DNA of 64,000 nucleotides, taken from Flavobacteriaceae bacterium NBU2973 (lineage in GTDB: Bacteria; Bacteroidota; Bacteroidia; Flavobacteriales; Flavobacteriaceae). Within the stretch, counting starts at the first letter, position 1. Each line of letters begins with the position of its first letter. A model generated the notes under the pieces. That model searched no databases, was not told the DNA's origin, and saw only the letters and a program-made list of their open reading frames with translations. Positions 46,724 through 56,889 of this stretch are shown here, piece by piece. The translations under genes were made by a program, and so were the position numbers. The stretch lies in NCBI GenBank assembly GCA_026162565.1, contig JAOEIQ010000003.1, positions 310,001 through 374,000 on the forward strand. Reading direction: 5' to 3'.

Positions 46724-47557
46724 TTATATACTACCTACTCTTCCATGATCTGAAAAAGACCTATGAACAACATATTCATTATCTAGAGGTTTTTCAGATA
46801 AAAAAGTTATGTCACAAAAATACCCTTTTTCAATAGGATTTAGTCTCCAAGGAACAACTGTTTCATAATCTCTTTTCCAATTATTTTTAATAAGTAATTT
46901 CGTCTTAAGATCATTCCATGACGTTATATAATCAATCCATAAATAACCTAAATCCCAAGCTTGACTTTCTAAAAATTGTAAATCTTCTATATCAGCTACT
47001 CGCAAACCTCCAACTGCTTTTTGACAAACAGCTCTAGAACCATCTTTAAAAAGCATACCCTTGATATTAGGTTGTTTAAAATAATGTGTATCGTCAACTA
47101 TAAATTCTTGAATCGAGACCTCTACAGGTTTACAAATATTTTCAAATTTTGGATCTGTTACATTTGGGTTGACCTTTACGTATCGAACTAAATCATAATA
47201 TCTATACCACCTCATATTTTGATATAAACCAAGACCTGCTTCATTAGCTGCTGTTGCTGCTAATGGATAATAGGCTCTAGCCAAATCGTATAACTTTCTT
47301 AAAACACCTTTACCGCGAGAATCCTTATCTAAATAGACATTTATTATCCATGCTAAACCACCTTTAAAGTTTGCACCAACATGACCAGCTATTTCATTTT
47401 CACTATTGATATATACAAAAGACCTTCCGTGATTTTTATCGCCATATTGCCATTGCCAAAACGCTTTAGATAGAAGTGGATGGTTAGGCCTATATATTCT
47501 GGAGTAAAAACGAGATAATTTATCCCAATCTTCTATGTTAGCTTCCCTTGTAATCAT
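46724..47557 (-). CDS. GNAT-family acyltransferase
   Basis: A 277-residue protein with an N-terminal GNAT domain (about 1-145): 'MITREANIEDWDKLSRFY', 'IAGHVGANFKGGLAWIIN', and the acyl-CoA loop 'LDKDSRGKGVLRKLYD' with the R/Q-x-x-G-x-G/A pattern. 'ATAANEAGLGLYQNMRWYRY' follows. The rest is a second, less clear GNAT-like half. In this setting (between neuC/deacetylase and a GT) it may N- or O-acylate the sugar or glycan. It overlaps the deacetylase gene by four bases. Confidence 0.82.
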   Translation of the reverse strand: MITREANIEDWDKLSRFYSRIYRPNHPLLSKAFWQWQYGDKNHGRSFVYINSENEIAGHVGANFKGGLAWIINVYLDKDSRGKGVLRKLYDLARAYYPLAATAANEAGLGLYQNMRWYRYYDLVRYVKVNPNVTDPKFENICKPVEVSIQEFIVDDTHYFKQPNIKGMLFKDGSRAVCQKAVGGLRVADIEDLQFLESQAWDLGYLWIDYITSWNDLKTKLLIKNNWKRDYETVVPWRLNPIEKGYFCDITFLSEKPLDNEYVVHRSFSDHGRVGSI

Positions 47558-48471
47558 TTGTATTTATAATTTTTTCCACCAGGTAAGTCATTGCAATCAT
47601 ATCGTTTTAGAGATAGGATGTTATCTGCTTCTTTATTGACTCCTGTAGTTGTAGTAAATCCTATTGAATAGTCTGCTTTTTTAGTTTGTAAAAACACTTC
47701 TTCTGTACAAGCTTGAGGTGAACCATACGGATAAGACACAAAATTTATTGGCATATTTGTTAAACTCTCTAGATATTGTTTAGATAGTTCTAATTCTTTA
47801 TAAATTACATTTTCATCCAATAAACCTAGTGGATAATGACTGTGCGTGTGACTCCCCAAAAAATTTAATTTTGATAACTGTATCAAATCCTCTTCGCTCA
47901 TATATAGATGTTTAACAACCTCGTTTTCATTAAAATAGTTTGTAAACATGTTATTAATTAGTAATTCTTGTTCTTGAAAAGGGATTTTAAAATTTAGTAG
48001 AAACTTTAATTCTGCAGTACTTGTATTATCAAATCTATAAGTAGCTCTAGCAATAGTTTTATCCTCTTGTGTTAATGTCACAGTAGTGTTTGAATTGATT
48101 TTTGAACTCATCTCTTCAGGAGAAAGAATTGACCTTAAAAGGTGTATTTTATGAACTGTACTAACTTTAGATTCAATGTGGTTGATGGTATTAACAAAAA
48201 AAATTGCAGGTATACTTTTAGCCTGTAAAATTGGTAAGGCAATATCAAATTGTTCTTTTAAACCATCGTCAAATGTTACCAATAAATAATTATCATCAGA
48301 TTTTAAAATTGTCTGTGTATCTTCAAGTAAATCTGAAGGCGAAATATAATCACCTATGTTTTTTAGTTGCTGAAGTTGATAATCAAATTCATCTGGAGTG
48401 ACTCCAAAAATACTAGGATACTTAAAAGAAAAATTTTGACGTATGTAATGATAATTACAAACAGTTAACAT
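47554..48471 (-). CDS. Polysaccharide deacetylase family protein (NodB-like)
   Basis: A 305-residue protein with the NodB fold. The catalytic Asp pair is in 'YLLVTFDDGLKEQF' (about 77-90). The metal His pair is in 'FLGSHTHSHYPLG' (about 208-220), and 'VSYPYGSPQACTEE' completes the core. It should remove N-acetyl groups from an amino sugar using a metal ion. No signal peptide is visible, so it may act on a nucleotide- or lipid-linked sugar in the cytoplasm. It lies between neuC and the GNAT gene. Confidence 0.9.
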   Translation of the reverse strand: MLTVCNYHYIRQNFSFKYPSIFGVTPDEFDYQLQQLKNIGDYISPSDLLEDTQTILKSDDNYLLVTFDDGLKEQFDIALPILQAKSIPAIFFVNTINHIESKVSTVHKIHLLRSILSPEEMSSKINSNTTVTLTQEDKTIARATYRFDNTSTAELKFLLNFKIPFQEQELLINNMFTNYFNENEVVKHLYMSEEDLIQLSKLNFLGSHTHSHYPLGLLDENVIYKELELSKQYLESLTNMPINFVSYPYGSPQACTEEVFLQTKKADYSIGFTTTTGVNKEADNILSLKRYDCNDLPGGKNYKYK

Positions 48472-48480
48472 CTATATAAT

Positions 48481-49617
48481 TTAATTAGATACGTAATCTA
48501 CAAATTGTTTTTGTTTATTAATCATCCAAGTAGCAGAATCATTTAAACTTTTTAAAAATAATTCAGAGCTTCTACCGGAACCAAATTCTGGAAAGTCGTT
48601 ACTTGGTTTTTTGTTTACCTTACGCTCTAAAGCATGTTGTATGGATTTTTGCGAATAATCAACATTAATTATATCGCTTTGTATGCTTCTATTTTCTTGT
48701 CTTGTTCCAATGTTAATAGTTGGTATTCCGTAATAAGGAGCTTCTCTTATTCCTGCACTACTATTACCAATTATAAATTGTGCCTGTTTTAAAAGGGTTA
48801 AAAAATATTCGAATCTAATAGATGGAAACAGCCTAAACCTTGGGTTATTTTCAAAGGCTTTATATTGATGTAATATTTTTTCTGAACCTAAATCGTTATT
48901 AGGATACACCACCACAAAATTTTTATTACTAGTAATTAGAGCATCCACAAAATTTTTAGCGTATATCTCCATACTATCGTATTCTGTTGTTACGGGATGA
49001 AACATGGCTACTGCATAATTATCGAACGCAATTTCATAATACTGCTTGACAGTATCAATAGTTGGCAAGGTATCAGAAAACATAATATCCACATCTGGAG
49101 AACCAATAACTTTTACAGATGCTTCAATTTCTCCCATTTGCAATAATCGTTGCTTCGCTAAATCATTAGATACATAATGTATGTGACTCATCTTACTTAC
49201 CGAATGCCTAATTAATTCGTCCACAGTTCCAGAGACTTCACCACCTTCAATATGTGCAACTAGCGTATTATTTAAACTCCCGACAATGGCACCAGCAAGT
49301 GCTTCTACTCGATCTCCATGAACTACAATTAAGTCTGGAGACACGGTTTTTACATATTCAGAAAACCCTTCAATCGTTTTTGCTAAAGTTAAATCCATAG
49401 TGGTCTCACAAGTGTGATTAGAAAAGGTATGAATATTTGAAAAATTACAACGTTCTATTTCAATGAGTGTGTAGCCATATGTTTCTAATAAGTGCATACC
49501 TGTAACAAATACAAAAGGTTCAAAATCGTCATGAGATTCAAGGGCTTGAATAAGGGATTTTATTTTACCAAAATCAGCACGTGTACCAGTTAAAAAAACT
49601 ATTTTTCTCTTTATCAT
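48481..49617 (-). CDS. neuC: Hydrolysing UDP-GlcNAc 2-epimerase, NeuC type
   Basis: A 378-residue enzyme that releases ManNAc (or a related sugar) from UDP-GlcNAc as the first step to a nonulosonic acid. The start reads '[20 protein letters not shown]', the typical 'GTRADFGK' of the NeuC group as opposed to WecB. '[18 protein letters not shown]', '[18 protein letters not shown]' and '[19 protein letters not shown]' are the other family blocks. The start at 49617 overlaps the neuB stop as ATGA, so it is preferred to one five codons upstream. No 4,6-dehydratase for a legionaminic-type precursor is seen in the window. Confidence 0.93.
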   Translation of the reverse strand: MIKRKIVFLTGTRADFGKIKSLIQALESHDDFEPFVFVTGMHLLETYGYTLIEIERCNFSNIHTFSNHTCETTMDLTLAKTIEGFSEYVKTVSPDLIVVHGDRVEALAGAIVGSLNNTLVAHIEGGEVSGTVDELIRHSVSKMSHIHYVSNDLAKQRLLQMGEIEASVKVIGSPDVDIMFSDTLPTIDTVKQYYEIAFDNYAVAMFHPVTTEYDSMEIYAKNFVDALITSNKNFVVVYPNNDLGSEKILHQYKAFENNPRFRLFPSIRFEYFLTLLKQAQFIIGNSSAGIREAPYYGIPTINIGTRQENRSIQSDIINVDYSQKSIQHALERKVNKKPSNDFPEFGSGRSSELFLKSLNDSATWMINKQKQFVDYVSN

Positions 49618-50657
49618 TGAATATCCTCCCAAGTTAATTGCGTGTCCTCATCTATAGTTCTAGTAGCAGTCTTACCCAGAATACTATTAAAATTTTCTGC
49701 TAAAATGTCTCCAGTTCCAGGGCGTTTTACCCAAATATTATCTTTTGTAAAAACGGCTCCTTTTGCGATTGGTTTAATTGAACAAACTGTTGCAAAGGCA
49801 AAATCTATGGTTACTTGCTCTTCTTTTGCTGGCTCCTTTTTACCACCTCGCATTTGGGCTATTTCTTTGCTACTTATTATTAACTCTTTACACGTACTTT
49901 CATCCATAGAGCAAACTATATCAGGACCAACACGTTGCATATGATCTGTAAAATGACGCTCTAAAATAGACGCTCCTAAAGCGACAGATGCCAAACATGC
50001 ATTGTTATTAAGCGTATGGTCACTTAACCCAAATACGTTATTAGGAAAGGCCTTATGTAATTCCATCATAGCACCAAGTCGTACTAAATGAGTTGGTGTT
50101 GGATATAGATTTGTGGTATGCAATAAGGCTACATCAACCTTGTACTTATCGAAAATAGCAACTGCTTTTGCAACACTTTCAATAGTATTCATTCCGGTGC
50201 TTAAAATTACAGGCTTTCCAAATTGAGCAATATGTTCTAGTAATGGGTAGTTATTACATTCTCCTGAACCTATTTTGTAGGCTTTTACATCCATACGTTC
50301 TAGACGTTCTGCAGCAGCTCTAGAAAATGGCGTGGATATAAAAATCATGCCTTTACTTTCTACATAACTTTTTAAAGCGATTTCATCTGCTTCATTTAGT
50401 GAACACCGTTGCATTATTTCGTAAATAGATACATCAGCATTTCCAGGAATAACAGTTTTAGCCACTCCACTCATTTCATCTTCTACAATATGTGTTTGGT
50501 GTTTTACCACCTCAACACCAGCTCTAGCAGCAGCATCTACCATTTGTTTGGCCACTTCTAAAGACCCTTCATGATTAATACCAATTTCTGCTATGACTAG
50601 TGGTGGAAAATCCAATCCTACTTTTCGTCCTGCTATGTCTATAAAAGGGTTAGTCAT
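49614..50657 (-). CDS. neuB: N-acetylneuraminate synthase family protein
   Basis: A 347-residue enzyme that joins ManNAc-type sugar and phosphoenolpyruvate to a nine-carbon nonulosonic acid. The TIM-barrel domain has '[20 protein letters not shown]', '[13 protein letters not shown]', '[16 protein letters not shown]' and '[10 protein letters not shown]'. The C-terminal 60 residues are an antifreeze-like SAF domain ('[14 protein letters not shown]'). Length is normal. Whether the product is Neu5Ac or a legionaminic-type acid cannot be settled by sequence. It overlaps neuA by eight bases and neuC by four, so the three are coupled. GC is near 40%, higher than in the GT2 genes next to it. Confidence 0.94.
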   Translation of the reverse strand: MTNPFIDIAGRKVGLDFPPLVIAEIGINHEGSLEVAKQMVDAAARAGVEVVKHQTHIVEDEMSGVAKTVIPGNADVSIYEIMQRCSLNEADEIALKSYVESKGMIFISTPFSRAAAERLERMDVKAYKIGSGECNNYPLLEHIAQFGKPVILSTGMNTIESVAKAVAIFDKYKVDVALLHTTNLYPTPTHLVRLGAMMELHKAFPNNVFGLSDHTLNNNACLASVALGASILERHFTDHMQRVGPDIVCSMDESTCKELIISSKEIAQMRGGKKEPAKEEQVTIDFAFATVCSIKPIAKGAVFTKDNIWVKRPGTGDILAENFNSILGKTATRTIDEDTQLTWEDIQ

Positions 50658-51339
50658 TTGTGTAGTTATTTAATACAAATTCCGCAAAATCAAAATCTTC
50701 CTGATAATCTATATCGACTTTAGAAAAAGGATGATTAACAACAAAAGAATAATTATTTTCAGCTAAAATTACATCCTCTAAAATATAGGACGCTTTTATG
50801 ATGTATAGCAATCCATTTTCATAATATAACGGTTCTAAATCTTGACTTCTTTGACCAGGATTATAATTGTAAGGTTTAAAAGTTCCATCCGCAATCTTAC
50901 CCAATTTTTTATCACTTTTTGAGACTGTCATTAAGCTATCGCAACCAGATTCAAAAAATTCGTTAAGGGCAGCTTTTAATAAATTGTCAGGGCGACAAGG
51001 ATTAGTTGGTTGCAACAAAATAACATAATCGTACTCCTTATCAATAGTCTGCAACACATGTTTTAGGGCAGATACTGTTGTAGCTGTATCGCCTGAAATA
51101 GCTTTAGGTCTATCTATAACGGTGATATCTTTCTCTAAAGCAAAATTCTTGATCTCTTCATCATCAGTAGATACAACTATCTCATCAATACTATCTTTAT
51201 TATGTTTTGCAAAATCTATGCTATGTTCTATAAGTGGCTTACCTAAAAGGGGTAACAAATTTTTTTTGGGTAAGCGTTTAGAGCCTCCTCGAGCTGGTAT
51301 AATAGCAATAATTTTTTTGTTTCTTTTATGCATTATCAT
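50650..51339 (-). CDS. neuA: CMP-sialic acid synthetase (acylneuraminate cytidylyltransferase)
   Basis: A 229-residue enzyme that activates the nonulosonic acid as the CMP sugar. The signature '[17 protein letters not shown]' binds CTP. '[12 protein letters not shown]' and '[15 protein letters not shown]' follow, and '[17 protein letters not shown]' carries the metal-binding Asp pair. The length is that of the catalytic domain alone. Two start codons are near (51339, MIMHKR; 51333, MHKR). It is the first of the neuA-neuB-neuC set, 28 bases after a GT2 gene. Confidence 0.94.
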   Translation of the reverse strand: MIMHKRNKKIIAIIPARGGSKRLPKKNLLPLLGKPLIEHSIDFAKHNKDSIDEIVVSTDDEEIKNFALEKDITVIDRPKAISGDTATTVSALKHVLQTIDKEYDYVILLQPTNPCRPDNLLKAALNEFFESGCDSLMTVSKSDKKLGKIADGTFKPYNYNPGQRSQDLEPLYYENGLLYIIKASYILEDVILAENNYSFVVNHPFSKVDIDYQEDFDFAEFVLNNYTND

Positions 51340-51367
51340 CGATATAAAACAAATTTATAATTTAAAG

Positions 51368-52252
51368 CTAAAATTTAGGTGCTTTTAGACGTTTCTTTTT
51401 ATCAATAACGGAAGTTTTAACGGGTTCTCTATATTGTAAAACTTTGGGTAAAGTTATGATAACGGTTATAATAGATTTCCAAAAGTTATAGAAATATTTA
51501 AAACTTTTAAAAGCATACTTTTTAAGATTATGAGCTAATAATTTTACAATAGGTATTAAAGGATAGCGATAGTAAACCAAATAATAATACATGGTATTTT
51601 TTAACTGTTTTTGGAATCTAAACTCGTGATAGCCTTTTGTTTTTCTTGAAGCAAAATCTACTCTGTGGTTTATTAAAATATGGCTACTATATTTTATGTC
51701 GTACCCTTTGGAGATAACTTCTAGAGCGACACAATCTTCTTCGCCATATATATCGATCCATTTAGGAAATCCGTTGGTAGCATTATACACATTTTTTTTA
51801 ATAGCAAATCCACAACCTATAAAACTATTACAAATATAGCTGTCTGTTGTTATCGCCTGTTTTAAAGCCTCTTCATCAGAATTAAATACGCCTTTTATTT
51901 CTTGAAAAGCTAGAATACCAATTTGATTATTGTAATTAAATTCCTTTTGCACTAATTCAATAAAATTAGCTTGCAAAGGATGTGCATCATCATCTAAACC
52001 AATAAAGATAGTTCCATTAGCAATTTTATACAGTTTATTTCTGGCATGAGAGGCTCCAATGGAAGTTTCTGACACCAACCATTTAATGGATGAAAACTTC
52101 GGTATTAAACTTTGCGAATCATCAGTACATCCATCTAAAAAAACACAAATTTCATGTTTGGAATAGTTGATATAGGTTTCAAGAATTTCAAGAGTTTTTT
52201 GAAGCGCTTGTTTCCTGTTTTTTGAAACGATTAAAATAGACACTTCAATCAT
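51368..52252 (-). CDS. Glycosyltransferase family 2 protein
   Basis: A 294-residue GT-A enzyme. It opens 'VSILIVSKNRKQALQKTLEI'. The Asp cluster is 'FIGLDDDAHPLQANF' (about 99-113), and the acceptor region is 'YGEEDCVALEVISKGYD'. The C-terminal 80 residues are basic and aromatic ('HNLKKYAFKSFKYFYNFWKS') and probably contact the membrane surface. It is the promoter-distal end of a run of six GT2 genes that precede neuA. Confidence 0.9.
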   Translation of the reverse strand: MIEVSILIVSKNRKQALQKTLEILETYINYSKHEICVFLDGCTDDSQSLIPKFSSIKWLVSETSIGASHARNKLYKIANGTIFIGLDDDAHPLQANFIELVQKEFNYNNQIGILAFQEIKGVFNSDEEALKQAITTDSYICNSFIGCGFAIKKNVYNATNGFPKWIDIYGEEDCVALEVISKGYDIKYSSHILINHRVDFASRKTKGYHEFRFQKQLKNTMYYYLVYYRYPLIPIVKLLAHNLKKYAFKSFKYFYNFWKSIITVIITLPKVLQYREPVKTSVIDKKKRLKAPKF

Positions 52253-52270
52253 ATGGTCGCTATTATTAGG

Positions 52271-53299
52271 TTACCATTCATGCCATGGCGTTTTAGTCAT
52301 TTCTTTTGGAAGTCCTTTAATCCTAATAAACCAATTAATAAAGGCTTTATTTTGTGTTAGCTTCCTAAATACATGATTTTTAATACAGTGGCTTAATTTA
52401 GTGCTTGACAATTTTTTGAGGTTAGCGACTGGAATTTCTTTAGGTTCTGTAAGTTGTTTTAATTGGTCGTCCATCCACGACTCATAAACATTTCCCATAT
52501 GGTAGGCATAATTATCTTCAGTGGTTAATCTATAACCACCCTTTTTTAGAATTGGATAATCTAAAAAATCCCGATCACTTTTAGAACCCAATAACTCTTT
52601 AACTTCATTATTGTTGTTAGTATTAAATGCCTCGTATCTATAGGTAGCAACAAAATGACCTGAACCTACTAAAGCTTTAAAACCATTTTTATTCTCAATA
52701 CTTAAATTAACTTTTAAAAAATCTTGATTATAACTATCATCCCAACCAATACTCTTATAAAAATGTTTCATATCTTCAGGATTAACCACATTGGTAAACC
52801 GCATTTTTTTTGATAAAGCATAATCAAATAACACATTACTACATAAATATGCATAGAGCTTAAACTGTGGAACCATACCAACGACTCCAGCCTTTGGAAA
52901 AGCATTAAAAACTTTTACCACTTGGTTTTGCCATTTAGATAGAAAAAACGTGTCGGCATCAGCGACTGTAACCAATTTAAAATAGTGACCTTTAATACCC
53001 TTACTAACCGCATTGATTTTACCAATATTAGAGGTATGTATTACTTCGTGTATACGACCTTGATAAAATAATTTATTTAAATAGTCTGATACTGAATCAT
53101 AACTACCATTATTTACTACTGTTATAAAAGTTTTAGAGTGAGTCGTTTTAATTAAAGAGGTTAAACAGGTTTTTAAAACTTTTAAACCGTCTTTAAAATA
53201 ATCTTCTTCATTGGGTAAATAAACAGGAATTATTACTTGATGAGTAAAATCAATTTTATCCTTAAATCTATTATTATATGGATTTTTACCCTTTCGCAT
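52271..53299 (-). CDS. Glycosyltransferase family 2 protein
   Basis: A 342-residue GT-A protein, a divergent GT2. The fold starts 'HQVIIPVYLPNEEDYFKDGL'. The metal site is 'KLVTVADADTFFLSKW' (about 113-128). 'VGMVPQFKLYAYL' and 'LVGSGHFVATYRYEAF' resemble acceptor loops. The sequence lacks the common 'TYN' start. It overlaps the upstream gene by one base. Sugar and linkage unknown. Confidence 0.83.
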   Translation of the reverse strand: MRKGKNPYNNRFKDKIDFTHQVIIPVYLPNEEDYFKDGLKVLKTCLTSLIKTTHSKTFITVVNNGSYDSVSDYLNKLFYQGRIHEVIHTSNIGKINAVSKGIKGHYFKLVTVADADTFFLSKWQNQVVKVFNAFPKAGVVGMVPQFKLYAYLCSNVLFDYALSKKMRFTNVVNPEDMKHFYKSIGWDDSYNQDFLKVNLSIENKNGFKALVGSGHFVATYRYEAFNTNNNNEVKELLGSKSDRDFLDYPILKKGGYRLTTEDNYAYHMGNVYESWMDDQLKQLTEPKEIPVANLKKLSSTKLSHCIKNHVFRKLTQNKAFINWFIRIKGLPKEMTKTPWHEW

Positions 53300-54234
53300 T
53301 AACTAAATAATCTTTTAATAATTTTTGGGTTCTTAATAACATTTAATAAAGAGTTATAAAAATCTTTAAAATTGTTTATCTCTAGTATTCCTGTAAGAGC
53401 TAATAAGGAGTTATAGTATAAACCATTCTTAAATGATTTTTTTAATAAATCTAATAATTTATAAGTAAAATGTTTTTTAATATGAGCTTTATTATTAATT
53501 AAGTTGCCTTTAGAATTAATGTTTTTAAAAACTTTTCTATTAGCATTAATCATAGACTTTAATGTATCCAAATTATTAAAACCATTAATACTTTTTTCAT
53601 GAATTCTAAAGTAATAAAGTATTCTCTTTATATGATAATAGTTTTTAGAATCAAGTAAAAGCCTCGTGTAAAATTCCCATTCTTGTTTTCTCTGTAAAGA
53701 TTCATCAAATAATTTTTTATCTTTTAAAAACGATCTTCGAAATAATGGACCATTAGTATGAAAAGAAATATCTCCTATTGCATGATCTAAAGCAGGTGTT
53801 GAACTTGAAATGGCATCCCATTTTCCAAATGTATTAGTAATGCTACTTTTAAATTCTATTCCTTCACAAACAACAAAATCATAATCACTAAATCTTAAAT
53901 TACTTACTTTTTCTTCCAACATTTCAGGATGCATTATATCATCACTATCAAACCATTGAACATAATCACCTCTCGATTTTTCAAAACCTAAATTTCTGCA
54001 AGCATTCCCTCCTTTTTTTCTATTTTTTGGTCTTAAAAAATATTTCATTCTAGGTTCATTAATTGAATACTCTTTTAGAATTTGCACTGTTAAGTCTGTA
54101 GATCCGTCATCAACAACAATGCATTCCCAATTTAAATAGGTTTGTTTTGTAACACTATCTAATGTTTCTTTAATAACATTTTCCCTATTAAATGTTGGAA
54201 TAACTATAGATACTAAAGGATCGCTATCAATCAT
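53299..54234 (-). CDS. Glycosyltransferase family 2 protein
   Basis: A 311-residue GT-A enzyme. 'VSIVIPTFNRENVIKETL' begins the domain, 'CIVVDDGSTDLTVQIL' is the nucleotide site, and the metal motif is 'DYVQWFDSDDIMHPEML' (about 90-106). The C-terminal 80 residues are lysine- and asparagine-rich, in keeping with the very low GC of the stretch. One base overlaps the next gene. Donor sugar unknown. Confidence 0.92.
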   Translation of the reverse strand: MIDSDPLVSIVIPTFNRENVIKETLDSVTKQTYLNWECIVVDDGSTDLTVQILKEYSINEPRMKYFLRPKNRKKGGNACRNLGFEKSRGDYVQWFDSDDIMHPEMLEEKVSNLRFSDYDFVVCEGIEFKSSITNTFGKWDAISSSTPALDHAIGDISFHTNGPLFRRSFLKDKKLFDESLQRKQEWEFYTRLLLDSKNYYHIKRILYYFRIHEKSINGFNNLDTLKSMINANRKVFKNINSKGNLINNKAHIKKHFTYKLLDLLKKSFKNGLYYNSLLALTGILEINNFKDFYNSLLNVIKNPKIIKRLFS

Positions 54235-54240
54235 AATAAT

Positions 54241-55185
54241 TTACAAGTCTAAATAACTTAATCCCTTTTTAGACGTTTTCTTTCTACTAACATTTATTTC
54301 TTTTTTCAAACTTTTTAAAAAAGATAGTTCTTTAGAGAAACCTTTATAACCCTTATAATCAAGTTTTAAAAAAGACTTTAATATTAGCCGTTTTAATTTT
54401 TTTTCACAATTTTTATAATGCACTTCAAAATCATTATCGTTGATATTTGCTAATCTAATTTTATAAGATTTTAATTTAGAAACATAATAAGCATTAGAAA
54501 ATAAATCTGTTGTTTTATTATTTATTTGAGGTCTATCATGTATTATGAAGTTAGTTGTAGAAACGCCTATTTTAAAACCATGAAACAAAACACGTTGACA
54601 ATAATTATCGTCTTCACCATAATGAAAAAACAAAGGATCAAAACCTCCAACTGTTTCAAGACAATCTCTTGAAACTAACCATGCAGCAGCATTTACAAAA
54701 GGAATTTCATATAACGTATCACGCTCTTTTTTTAGCAATACATCAGAAAATAAGCTTGGATTATTATTAAAACTAATATAGTTAGCAAAATTTCTATCTA
54801 ATCTGTTTTGTGAGCTGTCTAAATGCAATGGGCTCAATATACCAAAGTCAGTATTTTGTTTATGCATGCTAACTAAATTTTCTAGAACATCACCTATTAA
54901 ATAGGCATCTTGATTCAATAAAAACACATAGTCTGCGCCTTGCTTTAAAGCATACGATATACCAATATTATTAGCAGCACCAAAGCCAAGATTCTTTGCT
55001 TGATTTAATATGACAACTTCCGAGAAATTTTCTGCTATATAGTGTACTGTATTATCTGTAGATGCATTATCAACAACAATTACTTTATAGCCATTACAAC
55101 TGGATAAACATTTTGGCAGCCAATTGATACCATTATAGGTAACTATTACTATAAAAATATTATCTGAAAATTTTTCTGTAGGCAC
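54241..55185 (-). CDS. Glycosyltransferase family 2 protein, rhamnosyltransferase-like
   Basis: A 314-residue GT-A enzyme. 'IFIVIVTYNGINWLPKCL' and 'VIVVDNASTDNTVHYI' begin the domain, followed by 'NLGFGAANNIGISYAL'. The Asp motif is 'VFLLNQDAYLIGDVL', of the 'NQD' form found in rhamnosyl- and galactofuranosyl-like GT2 enzymes. The acceptor region is 'FFHYGEDDNYCQRVLFHG'. A rhamnose-type donor is only a suggestion. The start overlaps the end of the upstream gene by 26 bases. Confidence 0.9.
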   Translation of the reverse strand: MPTEKFSDNIFIVIVTYNGINWLPKCLSSCNGYKVIVVDNASTDNTVHYIAENFSEVVILNQAKNLGFGAANNIGISYALKQGADYVFLLNQDAYLIGDVLENLVSMHKQNTDFGILSPLHLDSSQNRLDRNFANYISFNNNPSLFSDVLLKKERDTLYEIPFVNAAAWLVSRDCLETVGGFDPLFFHYGEDDNYCQRVLFHGFKIGVSTTNFIIHDRPQINNKTTDLFSNAYYVSKLKSYKIRLANINDNDFEVHYKNCEKKLKRLILKSFLKLDYKGYKGFSKELSFLKSLKKEINVSRKKTSKKGLSYLDL

Positions 55186-56029
55186 GACGGCTTAAATCTT
55201 TAATTTTAGTAAATATAGAAAATTCAGATGCTAATTGGCTTTGTATTCTAGGATTTAAATAACTATAAAACTCACTGTATAAAATTTTGTGGTACAGCTT
55301 ATAATCATTAATCTTTTTTTTCCGATTAACATTAGTAGCCTGAGTTTTATGAATTCTGAAAGCAACTAACTCTTGATTAATAATAGCTATGGGGTAGTGC
55401 TTTAACAATCTATAATAAAAAACATAATCTAGTATCTGAACCAAATTCTCATCAAAAAAACCAACTGCATTTATTATATTTTTTCTAAACATTGTTGTTG
55501 TAGGCTCTCCAATTTTATTTAAAGGAGACGATAAAAAATCTTGACGATAAAAAAGTGACTCATCCAAAAAAGTAATTGGATTATTATTTTCAAATTGAAT
55601 CTGTAGGTTTTTATATTTATTTATCCAATTATTTATCAGTTCATCTAATTTTTGCTCAACAATAAAACTTCGCTTACAAGCCACTAATCCCAATTCAGGA
55701 TTATTAGTCAATAAGTTAACCATCATACTAATACATTTGGGTAGTAATACATCGTCTTGAAATAAAAATTTAATATACTCGCCATTAGCTTGCTTAATAC
55801 AATTGTTCCAATTGGCTCCTATACCATTGGGCTTATGGTTAAATATATAAACTGGTAGTTTTGTTTCTTGACGAAACTTCTCAACTATCTGTAATGTATT
55901 ATCAGATGAATTGTCATCAGAAATAATTACTTCAAGATGTTTATAATCTTGAATAAGTATTGAACCTAAAGCATCCTTAATAAAAGCTTCACCATTATAA
56001 GTTGGTATACATATTGAAACTAAAGACAT
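55160..56029 (-). CDS. Glycosyltransferase family 2 protein
   Basis: A 289-residue GT-A enzyme. It begins 'MSLVSICIPTYNGEAFIKDA' with 'VIISDDNSSDNTLQIV' and the metal motif 'YIKFLFQDDVLLPKC' (about 86-100). 'TTMFRKNIINAVGFFDENL' is the acceptor loop. The C-terminus is basic. It overlaps the next gene by 26 bases. One sugar transfer is expected; donor unknown. Confidence 0.92.
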   Translation of the reverse strand: MSLVSICIPTYNGEAFIKDALGSILIQDYKHLEVIISDDNSSDNTLQIVEKFRQETKLPVYIFNHKPNGIGANWNNCIKQANGEYIKFLFQDDVLLPKCISMMVNLLTNNPELGLVACKRSFIVEQKLDELINNWINKYKNLQIQFENNNPITFLDESLFYRQDFLSSPLNKIGEPTTTMFRKNIINAVGFFDENLVQILDYVFYYRLLKHYPIAIINQELVAFRIHKTQATNVNRKKKINDYKLYHKILYSEFYSYLNPRIQSQLASEFSIFTKIKDLSRRAYRKIFR

Positions 56030-56037
56030 AAATATTA

Positions 56038-56889
56038 TTAAGATTTTTGTTTAAAATAACTCAAAATATTTTTTAGTGTTATTTTTTTTGTTCTGGAGTA
56101 CTTCGCAATTCTACTTTTTAAAATATAATGAACATCGTTAGTTAAATATTCAATATTATTTTTTACTAACTCAATAGATTTTTTTGTGCTATCAAATTTT
56201 TCTATTTCAGATTTTACTGACCATAAACTTGAATCATGTACTCTATATACAGCCATATTATCTGATAGTTTTTTGATTTTTCTATTTTTCAAGGATACCA
56301 TATAAAGAGACCAATCTCCAATAGGCGATTTATAAAACCAGTTAGGTATATCAAAATCATTTCGTAATACTACAGATGGTGTGTGTATATAATTACCTTG
56401 GGCTAAATCTAAAACTGTTGTAGTTGTATCTACAGACCTTGTAATGGTATCGTTTTCTAGTTTCAATAACTTTTGATTAAAAACAGAAACCTTATGAAAG
56501 CAAATACTATAATCCAGATTAGCTTCTAAAAAATCTACTTGTTTTTGTAATTTAAGAAGGTCTGTCCAATAATCGTCGCCTTCACAAAGGGCAATATATT
56601 TACCTTTGGCAATTTTCAGGTTTTCAACAAAGTTAAATCTACCAGTTGGTCTATCATTAATATAAATAACATCTTTACGAGAACGCAAATGTAATTTTAT
56701 TATATCAGGGAATTTTGCAGCATACTCTATACAAATCTCGCGAGTACCATCATTGCTTTCATCCTCACCTAAAATAATTTCATATGAAAAATTAGTTTTT
56801 TGCATTAAAATACCATCTAGACATTCTTGTATATAATCTTTTTGATTATATGTCTGTATACATATGCTCACTAAAGGACTACTATTCAT
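56038..56889 (-). CDS. Glycosyltransferase family 2 protein
   Basis: A 283-residue GT-A enzyme. 'VSICIQTYNQKDYIQECL' and 'EIILGEDESNDGTREI' form the start of the domain, and 'YIALCEGDDYWTDLLKLQ' is the metal site ('GDD', about 93-110). It resembles GT2 enzymes common in Bacteroidota capsule loci that place an amino or acidic sugar. It is the first of the six-gene GT2 run in reading direction and overlaps the sulfotransferase by eight bases. Confidence 0.92.
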   Translation of the reverse strand: MNSSPLVSICIQTYNQKDYIQECLDGILMQKTNFSYEIILGEDESNDGTREICIEYAAKFPDIIKLHLRSRKDVIYINDRPTGRFNFVENLKIAKGKYIALCEGDDYWTDLLKLQKQVDFLEANLDYSICFHKVSVFNQKLLKLENDTITRSVDTTTTVLDLAQGNYIHTPSVVLRNDFDIPNWFYKSPIGDWSLYMVSLKNRKIKKLSDNMAVYRVHDSSLWSVKSEIEKFDSTKKSIELVKNNIEYLTNDVHYILKSRIAKYSRTKKITLKNILSYFKQKS

